Source of the DNA: Erythrophleum ivorense
Lineage: Eukaryota; Streptophyta; Magnoliopsida; Fabales; Fabaceae
Assembly (NCBI GenBank): GCA_026724425.1
Contig: JAIUCV010000663.1
Coordinates: 186,001-250,000 of the forward strand
Direction: 5' to 3'
Length of the DNA stretch: 64,000 nt
The notes beneath the pieces are model-generated. The model ran no database searches, was not told the DNA's origin, and worked only from the letters and a program-made list of their open reading frames with translations. Of the stretch, positions 1-12,190 are shown in pieces (within the stretch, counting starts at the first letter, position 1; each line of letters opens with the position of its first letter). The translations under genes were made by a program, and so were the position numbers.

Positions 1-2512
1 GCAATTATAAGCCCTTAATCCTTTCACCCATTAATTCTAACTTATAAGAATCTTCTACAAGAGTTCCTAATTTATTGCTTAACATTTCTATAGAGAAAAC
101 CAAGGTTTCTAGGTCATTATGAGAAATTGAGTTCCTTCGTCGCGGTTAAAGGACTTCCTAGAGCTTTCTAACTTGCTCCTCAATATTGGTTGTGGCCAAC
201 TATTCCTTTTGCTGCGGCTAATTACTCTTTATTACTTTCCCTGGGCAACTTCGTTGCTTTTGGCCAAGGCCAATTAAAATTTGGCTGCAGCCAATTACCT
301 TCTATTCCTATAACTTCCAAGGTTTCATCCAATGCTCTCCAATTCTCCCTTTAGTAACACTTTAGGCCACTTTAACTTAATTTATGAAGATCTAGTGTCA
401 TTCCTGTACCTAATCTACCTAACACATCTATCGTTACCCATTCAAAACTTAAATATGGATCTTTAATCCTCTAGTCACCATAAACCAGCAAGTTCAAAGA
501 TCAATGACAGTAAAAAGTTCATAAACTACTCACATTTCCATTCAAACATAAATTCCAGTAGAAGTTCCATACATCACTAGTTTAAGTTGACATCTAATGT
601 ATCACATGATTACAGTCCTTATGCTTGGCAATACATGATGCAATGTGACAATTACATAAAATTAGTAATCTAATTACACAATAAAATCTGAAAAGGTTTC
701 TAAACCTATGTGCTACCAAATCATATAATAAGCTTCCAGTAGTTTCTCCTTGCCACTAAGAGGTCCTGTCCCTGGAAATGTTAGCCCACAATTGGGGTGA
801 GATATACAATCTTAGTAATAAAAGACAAATTCCATATATATGTACAAGATTAATCAATACAATATAATTTCATATCATCAATACTAGAATCATCAACTCA
901 ATTTGCAAATGAACTAGTTGAGCTACTAATGACTACTGTCCCATACCAACAATAAGAAATAATATTTTAATGGCCAATAACATCGGGAGTGGTCTGTCCA
1001 CGGCACCAACTTCCTAATGAGCACAACCTAGGCTCAGTGCATTCAGGATTTGATCACAACCTAGTGCCCGATTGAAGCACATGCATGGGTGGCAACCGCA
1101 CCACAGCTCTACCATGGACTTATAAGGTCCAATCATAATAACATTTAAGTAGTCAACTAATCATTTAGCATTTCAAAATCATATATGTGCAAACAATCTT
1201 AGATTAACATGAACATATACACAGGATTAAGAAATTAACTCCGGTTACCTCAATGAAGCCAATTACTCTTCCTCTAGCTACCACTATGATCTAAAGCATA
1301 CCAACCCTAACATAAGCATAATCATCATCATTTAATGATCATTAGTTAGGAATTTCCCTATTCACAAATTAATCTTAACAAGAGTTCATTGAGAGCTTTT
1401 ACCTAAGCTTCCTAAGGGTCTATTATACCAATTCAAGGCCACAACAACAAGAACTCACAATGGGTCACTTCTAACATCTCCATTTTCGCACATGTAAAAG
1501 CCAAGCACCAAAAGTCAGTCCAAATTATGGGAATTCAATACATATACCACACAAGAGAAAGGGGAACACTTACACATACACCTAAGAGGTCAAATGGACT
1601 GGGTTGAGCCTCAACTACTAAGAACACACTATGGGTCATTCTAAAATTCAAATTTGAGTCATCAAGCCCAAAAATTTCATTGTTTCACCTTCATCTCCTT
1701 GTAATTTCGCATAATAGTAGAACCCCTTATGAAAATTAATCTTTGGGGACATTTTTCAGCAAAATAATACACAAAATGAGAGAAAAATGCTTACCCAATT
1801 ACCTTTCTAACTTCTAACTTTGAAAATCGTGCAAGGAAACACCTAAACACTAAATTTCATATTTGAAAAGGAGATGAAATGACCAAAACCAGAAACTAAT
1901 TAGACCAAAATGAAGAGGAGAATGAGAGGGGCATGTTTTATGTAGATTACCTTGGCCAAATCTTCCTCTAGAAGTGAGAAATGGTGGAGGAATGCAGAAA
2001 ACCCTAGCCTCCTCTCTTCCTATGCGAAAATGGAGTTCTCCCTTGCCTAAGATTGAGTTAGTCTACAGAATAGAGGATAAGGGCCTGAGTAAGTTAGGGT
2101 TTTAGATGGGTTTAAGCTAACCCTAGAGCCCAAAATCTACTTAGGTTCATATGTGTCCTTATTGGGCCATAAGTTGAAGGGTTTAGTTGATGAAATGAGA
2201 GTTAGGCTCTTAAGAAATGAGATTGGACCTTTTTACAAACTAGAAGTAGGCTTTCTTATTTGGCTTATGGCATAAATACATTGATCATAAGGCCCAAATT
2301 AAATGCTTAACTCCTCTTAGTTAATTCCTTAATTAAACCCATAACCATAATTAATATATCTCCACCTATCAATAACTAAACATGATTATTAGCTTGAAAT
2401 GTCTAAAATAAATCCATTTCTTTATAAACCTTATTTTCCTTAATTTTTCCAAATTCTTGTATTAATTCCTTAATTCACCATAATCATCATTAATAAATTC
2501 TGGGGTGTTACA
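1..2512 (-). mobile_element. Family A LTR (A-1), cut by window edge
   Basis: This is the minus-strand copy of a large LTR, read by comparison with the copy at 42656-48174. Position 1 corresponds to about base 185 of that copy, so the 3' end of the LTR lies left of the window. The right edge at 2512 is the usual ...GGGGTGTTACA (LTR start TGTAACACCCC on the minus strand). It holds the GGCC-rich palindrome array (186-290), the conserved core (about 965-1140) and TATA-like sequence near 1940. The bases after the edge (ctaac) should be the TSD, but the partner is off-window. It is inserted in an older, inverted A copy that resumes at 2513. No coding capacity is seen. Confidence 0.85.
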
Positions 2513-2820
2513 CTAACCCTAGGCCTGAAATATGTGTTCTTAGTGTTTCTTGTATGATTTTCAAAGCTTAAAGCTAAAGGAACTATTGGGTGAGTATTTT
2601 CTCCCATTTTGCTGTGTTATTATGTTGAAAATTGATCCCAATGATTGATTTTTGTGTTGGGTTTTATCAATATGCGAAATTGCAAGGAATTGGTGTGATT
2701 TATTGTAGTTTCTAAGATTGAAAGGTTTAAATCCAAATTTTAGAACTCATTAGAGGCTTGGGTAAGTGATTTCTAAGTAGTTCTTAGTGCTTGGAACAAA
2801 TCGGTGTTTGATTCTTGTGT
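2513..2820 (+). mobile_element. Old family A LTR copy (A-2), left piece
   Basis: The sequence matches the interior of the family A LTR in plus orientation (compare 14200-14580), but is more diverged than the other copies. It is cut on the left by A-1 and on the right by the D element at 2826. It resumes at 10559 after that element's target duplication. It is among the oldest layers in the window. Confidence 0.7.
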
Positions 2821-2825
2821 TGCAT

Positions 2826-3371
2826 TGACGGTTGTGTCACGTAAGCTCTAAGTAAACTAGGTTGAAAAATATATAGCTAATGATGTAACCTAGATCGTCT
2901 CCCTAGGAAATGAAATTCAATATTCAATTGGATTTTCTAAGTGTATAAAGATCTTAGAACTACCTAATCTAAGGGGGGTTTTGGATCTATTTAAACTAAC
3001 TAGAATTAAATTGAAATAAAATTCCTAATTGCTACTTAATTGCATGAATTATGGGATGAATGATAGACATGTGACTAACTTTGGATTTGTCTTTTGGTAT
3101 CGATGACGGGTCGTGTCGCGCAACCCTCAAAATAAAACTAGGTTGAAAATATATATAATTAGTGGTGCAACCTAGGTCATTTCCCTTGGAAATAGAATGT
3201 TCAATTGGGTTTTCTAAGTATTAAAAGGCTCTAAAAAAATTTCCTAACTAAGGGGGGTTTAATTGACTTAAACTAATTAAAATGAAATCGAATTAAAGTT
3301 CCTAATTGCTACATAATTGTATGAACTATGGGTAAATGATGGACTTGTGACTAGCTTTGGATTTGTCTCTT
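2826..3371. repeat. Tandem duplication, about 278-bp unit, two copies
   Basis: Unit 1 starts at 2826 and unit 2 at 3104, both with TGACGG followed by a GTGTCGCG-like segment. They share the stretches around aaactaggttgaaaa, caacctag, ggggggtttt and actttggatttgtct. The duplication covers the 3' end of the left D LTR and is absent from the inverted copy ending at 8720. Confidence 0.85.
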
Positions 3372-4173
3372 AATATCCATTATCCTTATCCTAATCCAAT
3401 TGTAATTAATTCTGGTCTAAGAGTCTCTAATTGTGTTCACGACAAATGTATCTTGAGTTACTAAGCAAGAATTAAGAGATTAACAATCTAATATTGAATT
3501 GAAACCTCAATCCCGCATCAAATAGTTAACTCTTGTCATTATGATCAATGAACACTTGAATTGAATGATTAATTGATTAATTAGTCTCTAAATTAACACC
3601 CTAGAATGTTTAATTAACCAATCAAACTCCAAGAAATCCTCAAATCAAACAATTAAGCACGTAATTTCACTCATGTATTTCATTGAACACCTTCATGGCA
3701 TACATAGGAAATTAAAGAAAAATGCAAAATTCAGTACTTAATTCATGCAATTAATTAATCAATATCTCTCTTAATCAGTGTCTAACCAGCCACTAATTAC
3801 AATTACACAAATTCCCAATCAAATACAACTTAACCAAGCATGTACAAGAAAAAGAAAAAAGTGTAGAAAATTAAGAAAATCTTAGCCAAAATTCTATGTT
3901 CTTCTCCATTGATTCAAGCTTCCACCAAAGATCTTCCTCCTAGCTAGCCATAAGGGGAACTAGAACTTCATTTGAATGGAGATGGAAGTGAAGAATGGAG
4001 TGGAAATGACATGGAGAGGATGGGGTGTGAAGTGTTTTTGTGTCTGGATGAGAATGACGATAGATTGTAGCCTCCTTCCATTCTCCTCTTTTTATGATGG
4101 AATGGCGTGATTATTTAGTGGCTTGATTCCCTCTGATGCTACCACGAATATAATTTTTTATCCTGTCCTCCCT

Positions 4174-5242
4174 CACGTGGCCTTGCATGTGTTTTTCTTA
4201 ATGAATCATGTGTTGCTTTGCTTTTATACTCAGCCCTTGCTTCCCACGTGTTCTGGATTCGCTTATGCTTGTATATGGAATGTGCTGCATTAATGAATGG
4301 ATCAAATGGATGGATTCCCCACATGTTAAAGCCCATTTTGTTATGCTTTCTTGGTTCTGCCTGAATTATGATCACATGCTGCCTCTCACGTGGGCTTCTT
4401 ATTCTCCTCACAGCCCAAGCCTGCTCACGTGTTTAGATGGAGCGTGGATGGGTGATCTGGATGATTGGATGATGGATTGGCCGAGGCTTCTTTTGCCTTA
4501 ATGAATCACGTGTTCAGCCCCTTCCTTTATCCCTACGTGCTCATTCTTTCCAACTCAGCTTTCCACATTTCTTCCACATTCTGCCCATGTGTTCCCTTGT
4601 GTGTGCTAGATTGCAACTTCAAGGAGGAACTCATGCTTCAACTTCTTCACGTTATCCATGCTTCTGTTCTTCTCCTCTACACATGTTTGAGCTTCATTTA
4701 TTTTTTTCTTCACATATTCTACAACTTACAAAACCCAGCACGTTCTGCCCAGTAACTCCTCCAGCCATCAGAATCTTCTTCTCACATGGACTTTACTCCA
4801 CGAGCTTCCCAATCTGGTGCTACGTTACGTGTGACGTGAGCTACTTGTGTTTGTACCCCATGCGAGTCTCTATTTCTGCATGCACGTGCAGCTTCATTTA
4901 AGTGCTTTCGTGGATGGTTCTCTTGCTTATGTGCTGCTCAACTTGAGAGTGCTTCGTGCATGTGGCTCAGTTGTACGTGAATCCATGTATGCTTGTTAAG
5001 AGTTTCCCACGTCAACTTCTTCATGTCTTGTGTTGCCTCTTGAACCCCTACCTCTTCCAGACCCACACGAGCTTCTTCCTTCATTCCAATGTCCTTTGCT
5101 TCTTCATTCATTCTATCTTCATGGTTCCTTGAGTTCGAATGAGCGTGTGTAAAGGAGGAGTGATTTATTGAAATGCTGTGCATGTGATGATGCATGCAGA
5201 TGAAAGTGTGTGTATATGGTTGAAGTGTAATGTGGCCACGTG
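4174..5242. promoter_or_regulatory. Cluster of CACGTG (G-box) motifs in D LTR
   Basis: Perfect CACGTG occurs at 4174, 4245, 4387, 4426, 4507, 4883 and 5237. Further ACGT cores lie between them, for example near 4535, 4822-4835, 4972 and 5009. G-boxes bind plant bZIP and bHLH factors. In this LTR they could form an enhancer, but no promoter activity can be inferred from sequence alone. Other D copies carry fewer (6482, 6587, 9059, 9696, 13430). Confidence 0.5.
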
Positions 5243-5674
5243 GAGAGCTCGTGTGTGTGTGCTTAAATTGCAACTCATTCATCTCATTCATTTTTTTATT
5301 CTTCTCTTTTTTTCTATTCTATATTCTTACAAACAAATGCATTCAAATTGTGGAAATTATTTCTTTCTGAGATTGCACACTAACACATTTGAAGCCCATC
5401 TCTTCTCTTACTCTTCTTTAATTCAATTTTCTATTCAAGCTCTAATTACCCATTAAAAATCTACACAATTAATAAAAAATATTTAATAGAAAAAATTCAC
5501 AAAAATTATTTAAAGAAATTTAAACATTAAAATTCAATAATTTTGTAAATAAATTCCTAAAGCACAAAAGTAGCTTTTAAAATAAATCTCATCTAATTAA
5601 AATCCAAAAGTCATATTTAATCATTAAAAACTCCAAGTCAAGAGAAACAAAATATATAAAAATAGCATTTATCA

Positions 5675-8600
5675 ACCGACTATCCTTATCCTAATTCAAT
5701 TGTAATTAATTCTGGTGTAAGAGTCCTTAATTGTATTCATGGCAAATGATCTTGAATTACCATTCAAGATTCAAGAGATTAACAATTTAATGTTAAATTG
5801 AAACTTCAATCCTACGTCAAATCATTAATTCTTGCCTTTAAGATTAATAAACACTTAATTTGATTGATTAAGTGATTAATTAGCCTCTGAATCATCACCC
5901 TAAGATATTTAATTAACCAATTAAACTCTAAGGAATTCTCAAATCAAACAGTTAAATGCACAATCTCACTCATGCATTTCATCGAACACCTTGATTGCAT
6001 ACATAAAAAATTAAAGGATAATAAAAAATTTAGTGCTAAATCCAATCAATTAATCATTTAAAAATATCCTAATTAATGTATAACCAACCACTAATTACAA
6101 ACATCACAAATTTTCAATCAAATACAACCTTAACCAAGATAATATAAGAAAGAGGAAAATGCTAGAAAAAGAGAGAATTGATAAACATGTTTTTCTATAC
6201 ATTTTATTCTCCTAAACTTGGGTATTTTAATGATCAAATATAACTTTAGGGATTTACTTAGGTGGATAGTTGATTTTAGTAGCCATTTTTTGCACTTTAG
6301 GAATTAAACTACAAAATGATGGATTTTACTTCATAAATCATTTTGAATGAATTTTGTGAATATTCTTACTTGATTTTCTCATTTGTTTTTATGTAGATTT
6401 TTAGGCAAATCAAATATAAAAGTTAGAGAAAAAATTGGAGGAGGAAGGTTTTCCAAGATTAAGATGCACATTCAAATTTATCACGTGGGAAGAGAAGGTT
6501 TTAAAGTAGCTGGCTAAAGAGGTCACATGGGAAATGAAAAAGCTTCATGGAGAGGTTAGAACACGTTAGGATGCATGGAAGATACTCACGTGGGGTTGGA
6601 AAACATAAGAAGCAATGCAAGCTCGTGAATAGAAGGAAAAGAAGACTCAAGCATCTATAAAGAGAACATGTGGGCTGAAGGAAGCATAGGCACATGGTTT
6701 AATAAAAGGCAAGGCTAACGCTTCTGAGCCAGGAGAAGAGTTGCTGCCATACACGTAGCCACATCCACCACACTTCATATATAACACAGCACCATACATA
6801 AGAAGCTTAAATGGACACACAGCTCAATCTCACGTTGATTCAAGCGGGCTTTTCTCTTCTTAACACATGCACGAGGTCCCACCAGAACCACCCGTCCAGT
6901 TCGCTTGTTCGCATGCATGAAGCCACAACCATCCACATACATCGAGTTCATGGTAATGAATGGGAAGAAGAAGCTGCAGGTTAGTAGTGAGGAAAGCAAA
7001 AGCTCAGAGACACACAATGTGATTAAAGAACGAGTGAAGGAAGAACATGGGTTGGGCAAACACACATGCAGCCACTCTTCGATATACTCGTGTGAAGAGA
7101 AGACACAAAATAGAGAAGGAAGCTATAGGTTTAATGTAAAAGGAATGAGGCAACATGAGCAGAATGAAGAGAAGCTATAAGTTTAGAGATTGGATAGGGC
7201 GTGGAGAGAAAGAAGAAATACACAAGAGCATGCAAAAGATAACGTGAAGGCTACGGGCAAAGCAAGAAGCTCATGAAGAGAAGGAAGAGCTTTAAGAAGA
7301 GATTTAAGTGGAGCTGAGACCGAGAAGAACCTAAGTATAAGAAGCAGAAACAGTGAAAGAAGGTTGGGTTAAAGGAGCTTTTGAGAATAAGATTTCTAAA
7401 TTGAAAAGAGAAAGAGCTTGCCATGATTAAAAGCCACGGGTCAGGGAGCAGCTACTGTATGAGTGAGAAGCGTGAAGCTGTGGAAGTAAGAACAAACATG
7501 TCACTTACCCATGTAGACAGCAACATAGGCATATGCAACACTAGAGTAGACATGCAGACGAGAGAAAACTCTTACGTGAAGATGTTAGGAGCTGATGTGT
7601 GTTGTTATTGTAATGAAGAAATCTCACATGGAAATGATGCAAATGAAGCTACGAGCAATCAAGAAAAAAAAACATGTAGCTGAGCATGTGGAATTATGAA
7701 AAGAAATCAAGTGAGAAGGGATGATTCCATTCATTCGAATAAATCCATCCAGACACACATTTATCCATCGTCATTCACGCCCCTTCGTCCATTCCATCGT
7801 CTCATTCACAAAACACACTCCATGCCATTTTCCCCCATTCCTCTATTCCAATGAAGCTCTAATCTCCATTTGTGGCTAGCTAGGAGGAAGGCACTTGAGT
7901 TGAAGCTTGAATCCATGGAGAAGAACTCATAATTTTGGCTAAGAATTTTTATTTTCCTACACTTTTTTGTTTTCTTGTACAATCTTGGTTAAGTTGTATT
8001 TGATTGAGAATTTGTGTAATTGTAATTAGTGGCTGGTTGGACACTAATTAAGAAATCTTTTTGTTGATTAATTGATTGGATTGAACACTAAATTTTGCAT
8101 TTTCCTCTAATTTCCCATGTATGCCATGAAGGTATTCGATCAAATACATGAGTGATATTATGTGCTTGATTATTTGATTTGAGGATTTCTTAGTATTTAG
8201 TTGGTTAATTAAATATCTTAGGGTGATGATTCAGAGGCTAATTAATCAGTTAATCAATCAAATTGAATGTTCATTGATCTTAAAAACAAGAATTGACGAT
8301 TTAATGTGGGATTGAGGTTTCAATGCAACATTACTTTGTTAATCTCTTGATTCTTGAGTGGTAACTTAGGATAACTTGTTATGGACATAATTAGGGACTC
8401 TTAGGCCAAAATAATCACAATTGAATTAGGATAAGGATAGTGGATACCAAGGGACAAATCCAAAGCTAGTCACAAGTCCATCATTCATTCATAATTCATA
8501 TAATTAGGTAGAATTTAGGAATTTTAATTCAGTTTCATTTTAATTAGTTTAAGTTAATCAAACCCCCTTTAGTTTAGAAATTTTTAGAGTCTTTTAATAC

Positions 8601-10553
8601 TTAGAAAGCCCAATCAAACATTGAACTTCATTTCCAAGGAAAATGACCTAGGTTGTGTCACTAACTATAAAATCTAATTCAACCTAGTTTTATTTTAAGG
8701 GTTTCGCGACACAACCGTTAAGAATCTTAGCCAAAATTCCTTTGTTATCTCTATGTATTCAAGCCTCTCTAAGGACCTCCTCCTAGCTAGCCACAAGATG
8801 GAGATTTAATGCTTTATGGAGGTGGAAGAATGGTGGAGAATGGAGTGGAAAATGGCTATTGCATGGAGTGAAGTAGGGCGTTAAAAAATGACGATGGAAT
8901 AAGTCTCTGGATGGGTTTCTTGATACACCTTGAATCAATGGGTGATATGGTGTATGTTGAATCAATGGATGAGATGCTGCCCGAATGTATTATTTTATTC
9001 CCCTCATATGGCTTTGCTTCTTCATTAATTCTCAGCCAAAGCTTTCCTTTTAATGAATCACGTGGCTTTTAAAATCTTCTCGCTATCTATACTCACAGCT
9101 CAAGCATGTAATTCTTCCATGTGGCTGCTTTTTTACGTGTTGCCTTAGCTGTACATGAACATACTACATGAACCCATGGTCATATGCATCGTTTCCATGT
9201 CATTCATATTCCCAGCTTTTTCACATGAGAGCTTCTTCCATGTTCTATCCAGCTCGTAGCAAACAAGTGATTCCTTCTCCTTCCATGTCAGCCCTAAGCT
9301 TCTTCAGCTAGTCTTGTGGCTTCTTCTCTCTTTATAAACAGTGTTCTGTGTGCCTTTCATTCGTATTCATTCCGACGTACAGCTACGCATTTAATTCTTT
9401 CCTCATCAACTCGTAGCATCTCTTTCAACTCAGCTCCACCTTCTTCCTTCATTCCCTTGTAAGCTTCCTTTCCATTTTGCTCACATACACATAGAACTCG
9501 AGCTGCATGCTTTATGTTTTAGCTCCTTCTCACATAGTTATGAATCTTCAGCTCTGTTCCACGTCTATTTCTCTTTTACATATTTTGCAGCTTATGTGTG
9601 TATCATGCGTGACTTCCTCAAGTGCTCATTTCTTTCCAACTCATGCCCATTTAGTACCTTCTCTCCTTTCCCTGCTTCTTCCTCCCACACACACACACGT
9701 GCCTTCTCATGCTTCTGCTTCTCTTCATTCTCAGCTCCTTGCTTTGCCTTCTTCATTTGCTTCTTCTTTTAAATCCAGTCCATGTTCTGCTCGAGTGTGT
9801 GTGCAAGTGAGCTAGTGTGTGTTTCAACATGAGTTTGTGCTAGAAAATAGAGTGCGTGGCTAGCCAAGTGTTAGTGTGGTTGCCTCAATGTGTTGTTGCT
9901 CTCTGCTTCTCACCAAAACAAGGCATCATCCATGCTTCTTTCCACACGAGTTGATGTGTGTGTGACATGGATGCTTATGTGCATGTGATTAACACGAACT
10001 AGACCCATGTCAAGCTACTGTATAAGTGCATGTGGGATGAATGGGATGAATGAACATGCATGGCTTCCTACATGTGTTGGAGCTACTGGAAGTGAAGTGG
10101 CTGACCCTCTTTCACCTCTCATAGACCTCCCAAACCCGTGGCTGTTTGTGTCGTGTGTGATGCTACGCGGAGGGCTACCTACATGAACCATGCATGAGTG
10201 AGTTAGTGTGTTGTTGTTCTTGTGAGTGTAGAGCCCATGTGTGCAATGGATGATGGGTGACAAAGTGTGAGGGGAAGAGCTAAATGAATGTGTAAATGGG
10301 CTTGCGCATTCCTTCCATGAATTCTTTGAATAAAAAGGAAAAAGAAACAATAGTCAAAGCCTATAAAATAAAATCATTATCTAAAAAAAAAATAAAATAA
10401 AATCATTAGAATCCTAATTTATTCAACAAAATTCCAAAATATGAGAATTTATTTTCTAAACTAAATAATATCGACTAAAGCTTAAAGTGCATCAATTCGT
10501 GAATAAAAAGTCCAAAATTAGTAGTTAAAAATATAAAAATATGTGAATTATCA
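5675..10553 (-). mobile_element. D-type LTR, right copy, truncated and split
   Basis: Two pieces, 5675-6178 and 8726-10553, form one minus-strand LTR starting TGATAATTCACAT at 10553. It is interrupted by the solo LTR at 6179-8720. Its 3' end is missing: 5675 aligns with about 3371 of the left copy. The stretch 8800-10320 is rich in tgtg, acac and CACGTG-like words and holds a short CA repeat at 9686-9699. The beginning closely resembles the Athila LTR start at 48604. Confidence 0.8.
6179..8720 (+). mobile_element. Solo D LTR, plus orientation, TSD agaat
   Basis: It starts TGATAAACATG at 6179 and ends ACAACCGTTA at 8720 (the expected CA has become TA). The 5 bases agaat are repeated exactly at 6174-6178 and 8721-8725, and the host D LTR continues in register on both sides. 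It is the reverse complement in type of the LTR at 2826-5674, so about 3100-4050 and 7850-8720 form long inverted arms. No coding region is recognised in it. Confidence 0.9.
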
Positions 10554-10558
10554 TGCAT

Positions 10559-12190
10559 AATGACTAAGAAATGAATTTTGGTTAATTTAGGACTCTTGGG
10601 ATGTTTGGCACTAGTTGAAAGCTCTCGAGGAATTTAGCGAAACCAAGGGTTTTAATTCCATGTTTATGTTTATATTAATCTTATATTTGCTGCAATCATA
10701 TATTTTCCATAATAAATGATTGGTTTAGCTGCTTGTTTGCTTTAGACCATGATCGTGTCCTTAGTGGAGCTGTGATCATGCTTTCATTCATGCATTATGT
10801 CGTGATCATCCATTGAGTAGTGATCATACTCATTTGAATGCACCACACCATGATTATGCTCAATAAGGAGTTGGTGCCATGATCGAGCCCCTCTTTTTCT
10901 ATTTTTGGCCATTAACATATTGTATGTAATTGCTAGTATAGAATAGTAGTCACAAGTAATCAAACTAGTTCATTTCCTAAGTTATATTGATGGTTCTAAT
11001 CTTTACCTGTATACATAGCATTTATGTTAATTATATGGTACATATTAATGGAATTGCTCTTGGTTACTAGGATTCGCATCTTACCCTTATTCATGGGCTA
11101 ATAATTTCAGGTGAAGGTTCTTCAGTTAAAGAAAAGGGGAAACAAAAGGATGACCACCTCTAGTTTAAGGCCTTGTGTGTGATTTTTGCACTTGGATATT
11201 ATAATTAGTGTAGATACTAATTTTGTAATTTATTTTGTATAGCATGATGATGAATTCATATTGCCAAGTGTATGTATTTGATACTCTCGTAACTTGGGAT
11301 GAATCCCAATAGAGTTAGGCCTTAATTTATGTTAAATTTAATGGAATTGTTATAATTTAGAATCTTGGATCTGATATGATTATATGATAGGTTTTGATTA
11401 TGTTACCACTTTCGTTGTTAGCCTTAATTCTGATATATGGTATTTTGCTGTCATGGATGTTTTATGTGCGAATTTAGGATGTGCTATAGTCATATTTTGC
11501 ATCTGGGGTTGTTTTAGAGTTTTAAAGAGGGGAATATGTGTAATTGGTCTATTAAAACTTGCTTAGAGTAGTTGGAGGCCAATCGGTAGTGAAATGCACA
11601 ATTTTGGGTTGTCACATGAGTTGGCATCATGCCTATTCTGTCATAAATGATGTGTGAATTGATATAATATGAAATTGTATTGGTGTAATTAGTTTTTGAG
11701 TCCGTGGATTATGTAAGACCAATATTTAGAAGTTGTGATGGGTATAAGTCTTAAAAAGCTTAGTATTTTAGCTACAGAAAGGTCTTTAGATGGAATTTGG
11801 AGAGTTGCAAATGGATTGGTTTGTGTAATTTAAGGTTTGGGTGATAATAAGGGATTAAGTTATGGCTAAATACCTTTGAGTTACAACCAAATTGAGCTTG
11901 AAGAGTCATAAAGGCTGAGGGCGCTGCGATGTAATGGTCTTAGCAGTGGCACAAATCATGGTTTCTTATATGAGAGTTGCTCTAAAGAGCAATCTCACCA
12001 CGATAAGACTCGGATGTGTGTTCATTGTAAGGTCCAGAGAGGTACCTTGTTATGGGGTGAATACATTAGGCTGTGAGTAGAATCTAAAGGGGTGTGCATA
12101 ATAAACCCGAGATGCATCTCGCCTTGGTGCCGGCATATTGAGTCACAACAAAAGTCGTGTGAGAATTGCCTTGTCGAAGGACTTCAAAAG
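10559..12190 (+). mobile_element. Old family A LTR copy (A-2), right piece
   Basis: It continues the copy interrupted at 2820. The diverged core (10740-10915) keeps the ggtgccatg...gagcc and ggccattaacat ends seen in other A copies. The segment after the core (11100-11160, with gaaaaggggaaacaaaaggatga) matches 52960-53000. Beyond 11900 it holds CG-rich words (gcgctgcgatg, ctcaccacgata, ctcgccttggtgccgg) like the array of copy A-6 at 53590-53990. The A end is missing, consistent with the Athila element having inserted near 12190; that boundary is approximate. Confidence 0.6.

Larger units (their letters stand above)
2826..5674 (-). mobile_element. D-type LTR, left copy
   Basis: The minus-strand LTR starts TGATAAATGC (5674) and ends ACAACCGTCA (2826). 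The right half (about 4140-5300) is unusually rich in CACGTG; the left half is AT-rich and matches 5675-6178 directly and 7850-8720 in inverted orientation. Several open frames of 60-117 codons cross it. They match no family I know and are not kept in the other D copies, so I treat them as chance. Confidence 0.8.
2826..10553 (-). mobile_element. Composite D element, internal region lost
   Basis: Both outer edges are LTR-type (TG...CA on either strand) and are flanked by the same 5 bases, tgcat (2821-2825 and 10554-10558), so the whole block entered the old A copy as one insertion. Inside are only two head-to-tail D LTRs, complete at 2826-5674 and truncated from 5675 to 10553, with no gag, pol or primer site. 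A deletion joined the start of the left LTR to a point about 545 bp inside the right LTR. The right LTR was later split by an opposite D solo LTR. The first 200 bases of the two LTRs resemble different D subtypes, which is odd for one element. Confidence 0.8.

Noticed and set aside
4938..5291. 117-codon histidine-rich frame on the minus strand
   Set aside because: It comes from CA/TG-rich sequence in a D LTR and is not conserved in the other D copies.
6905..7683. Two plus-strand frames of 86-91 codons as a D-encoded protein
   Set aside because: Lysine/glutamate-rich from GA-rich DNA in an LTR; frames are not kept in the inverted copy at 4140-5280.
9507..9815. 102-codon plus-strand frame with hydrophobic start
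   Set aside because: Low-complexity CT/CA-rich D LTR sequence; no counterpart in sister LTRs.
2826..10553. Mutator-like DNA transposon with long terminal inverted repeats
   Set aside because: The inverted arms are explained by a D LTR inserted in reverse with its own 5-bp TSD; outer TSD is 5 bp, not the usual 9, and edges are TG...CA LTR edges.
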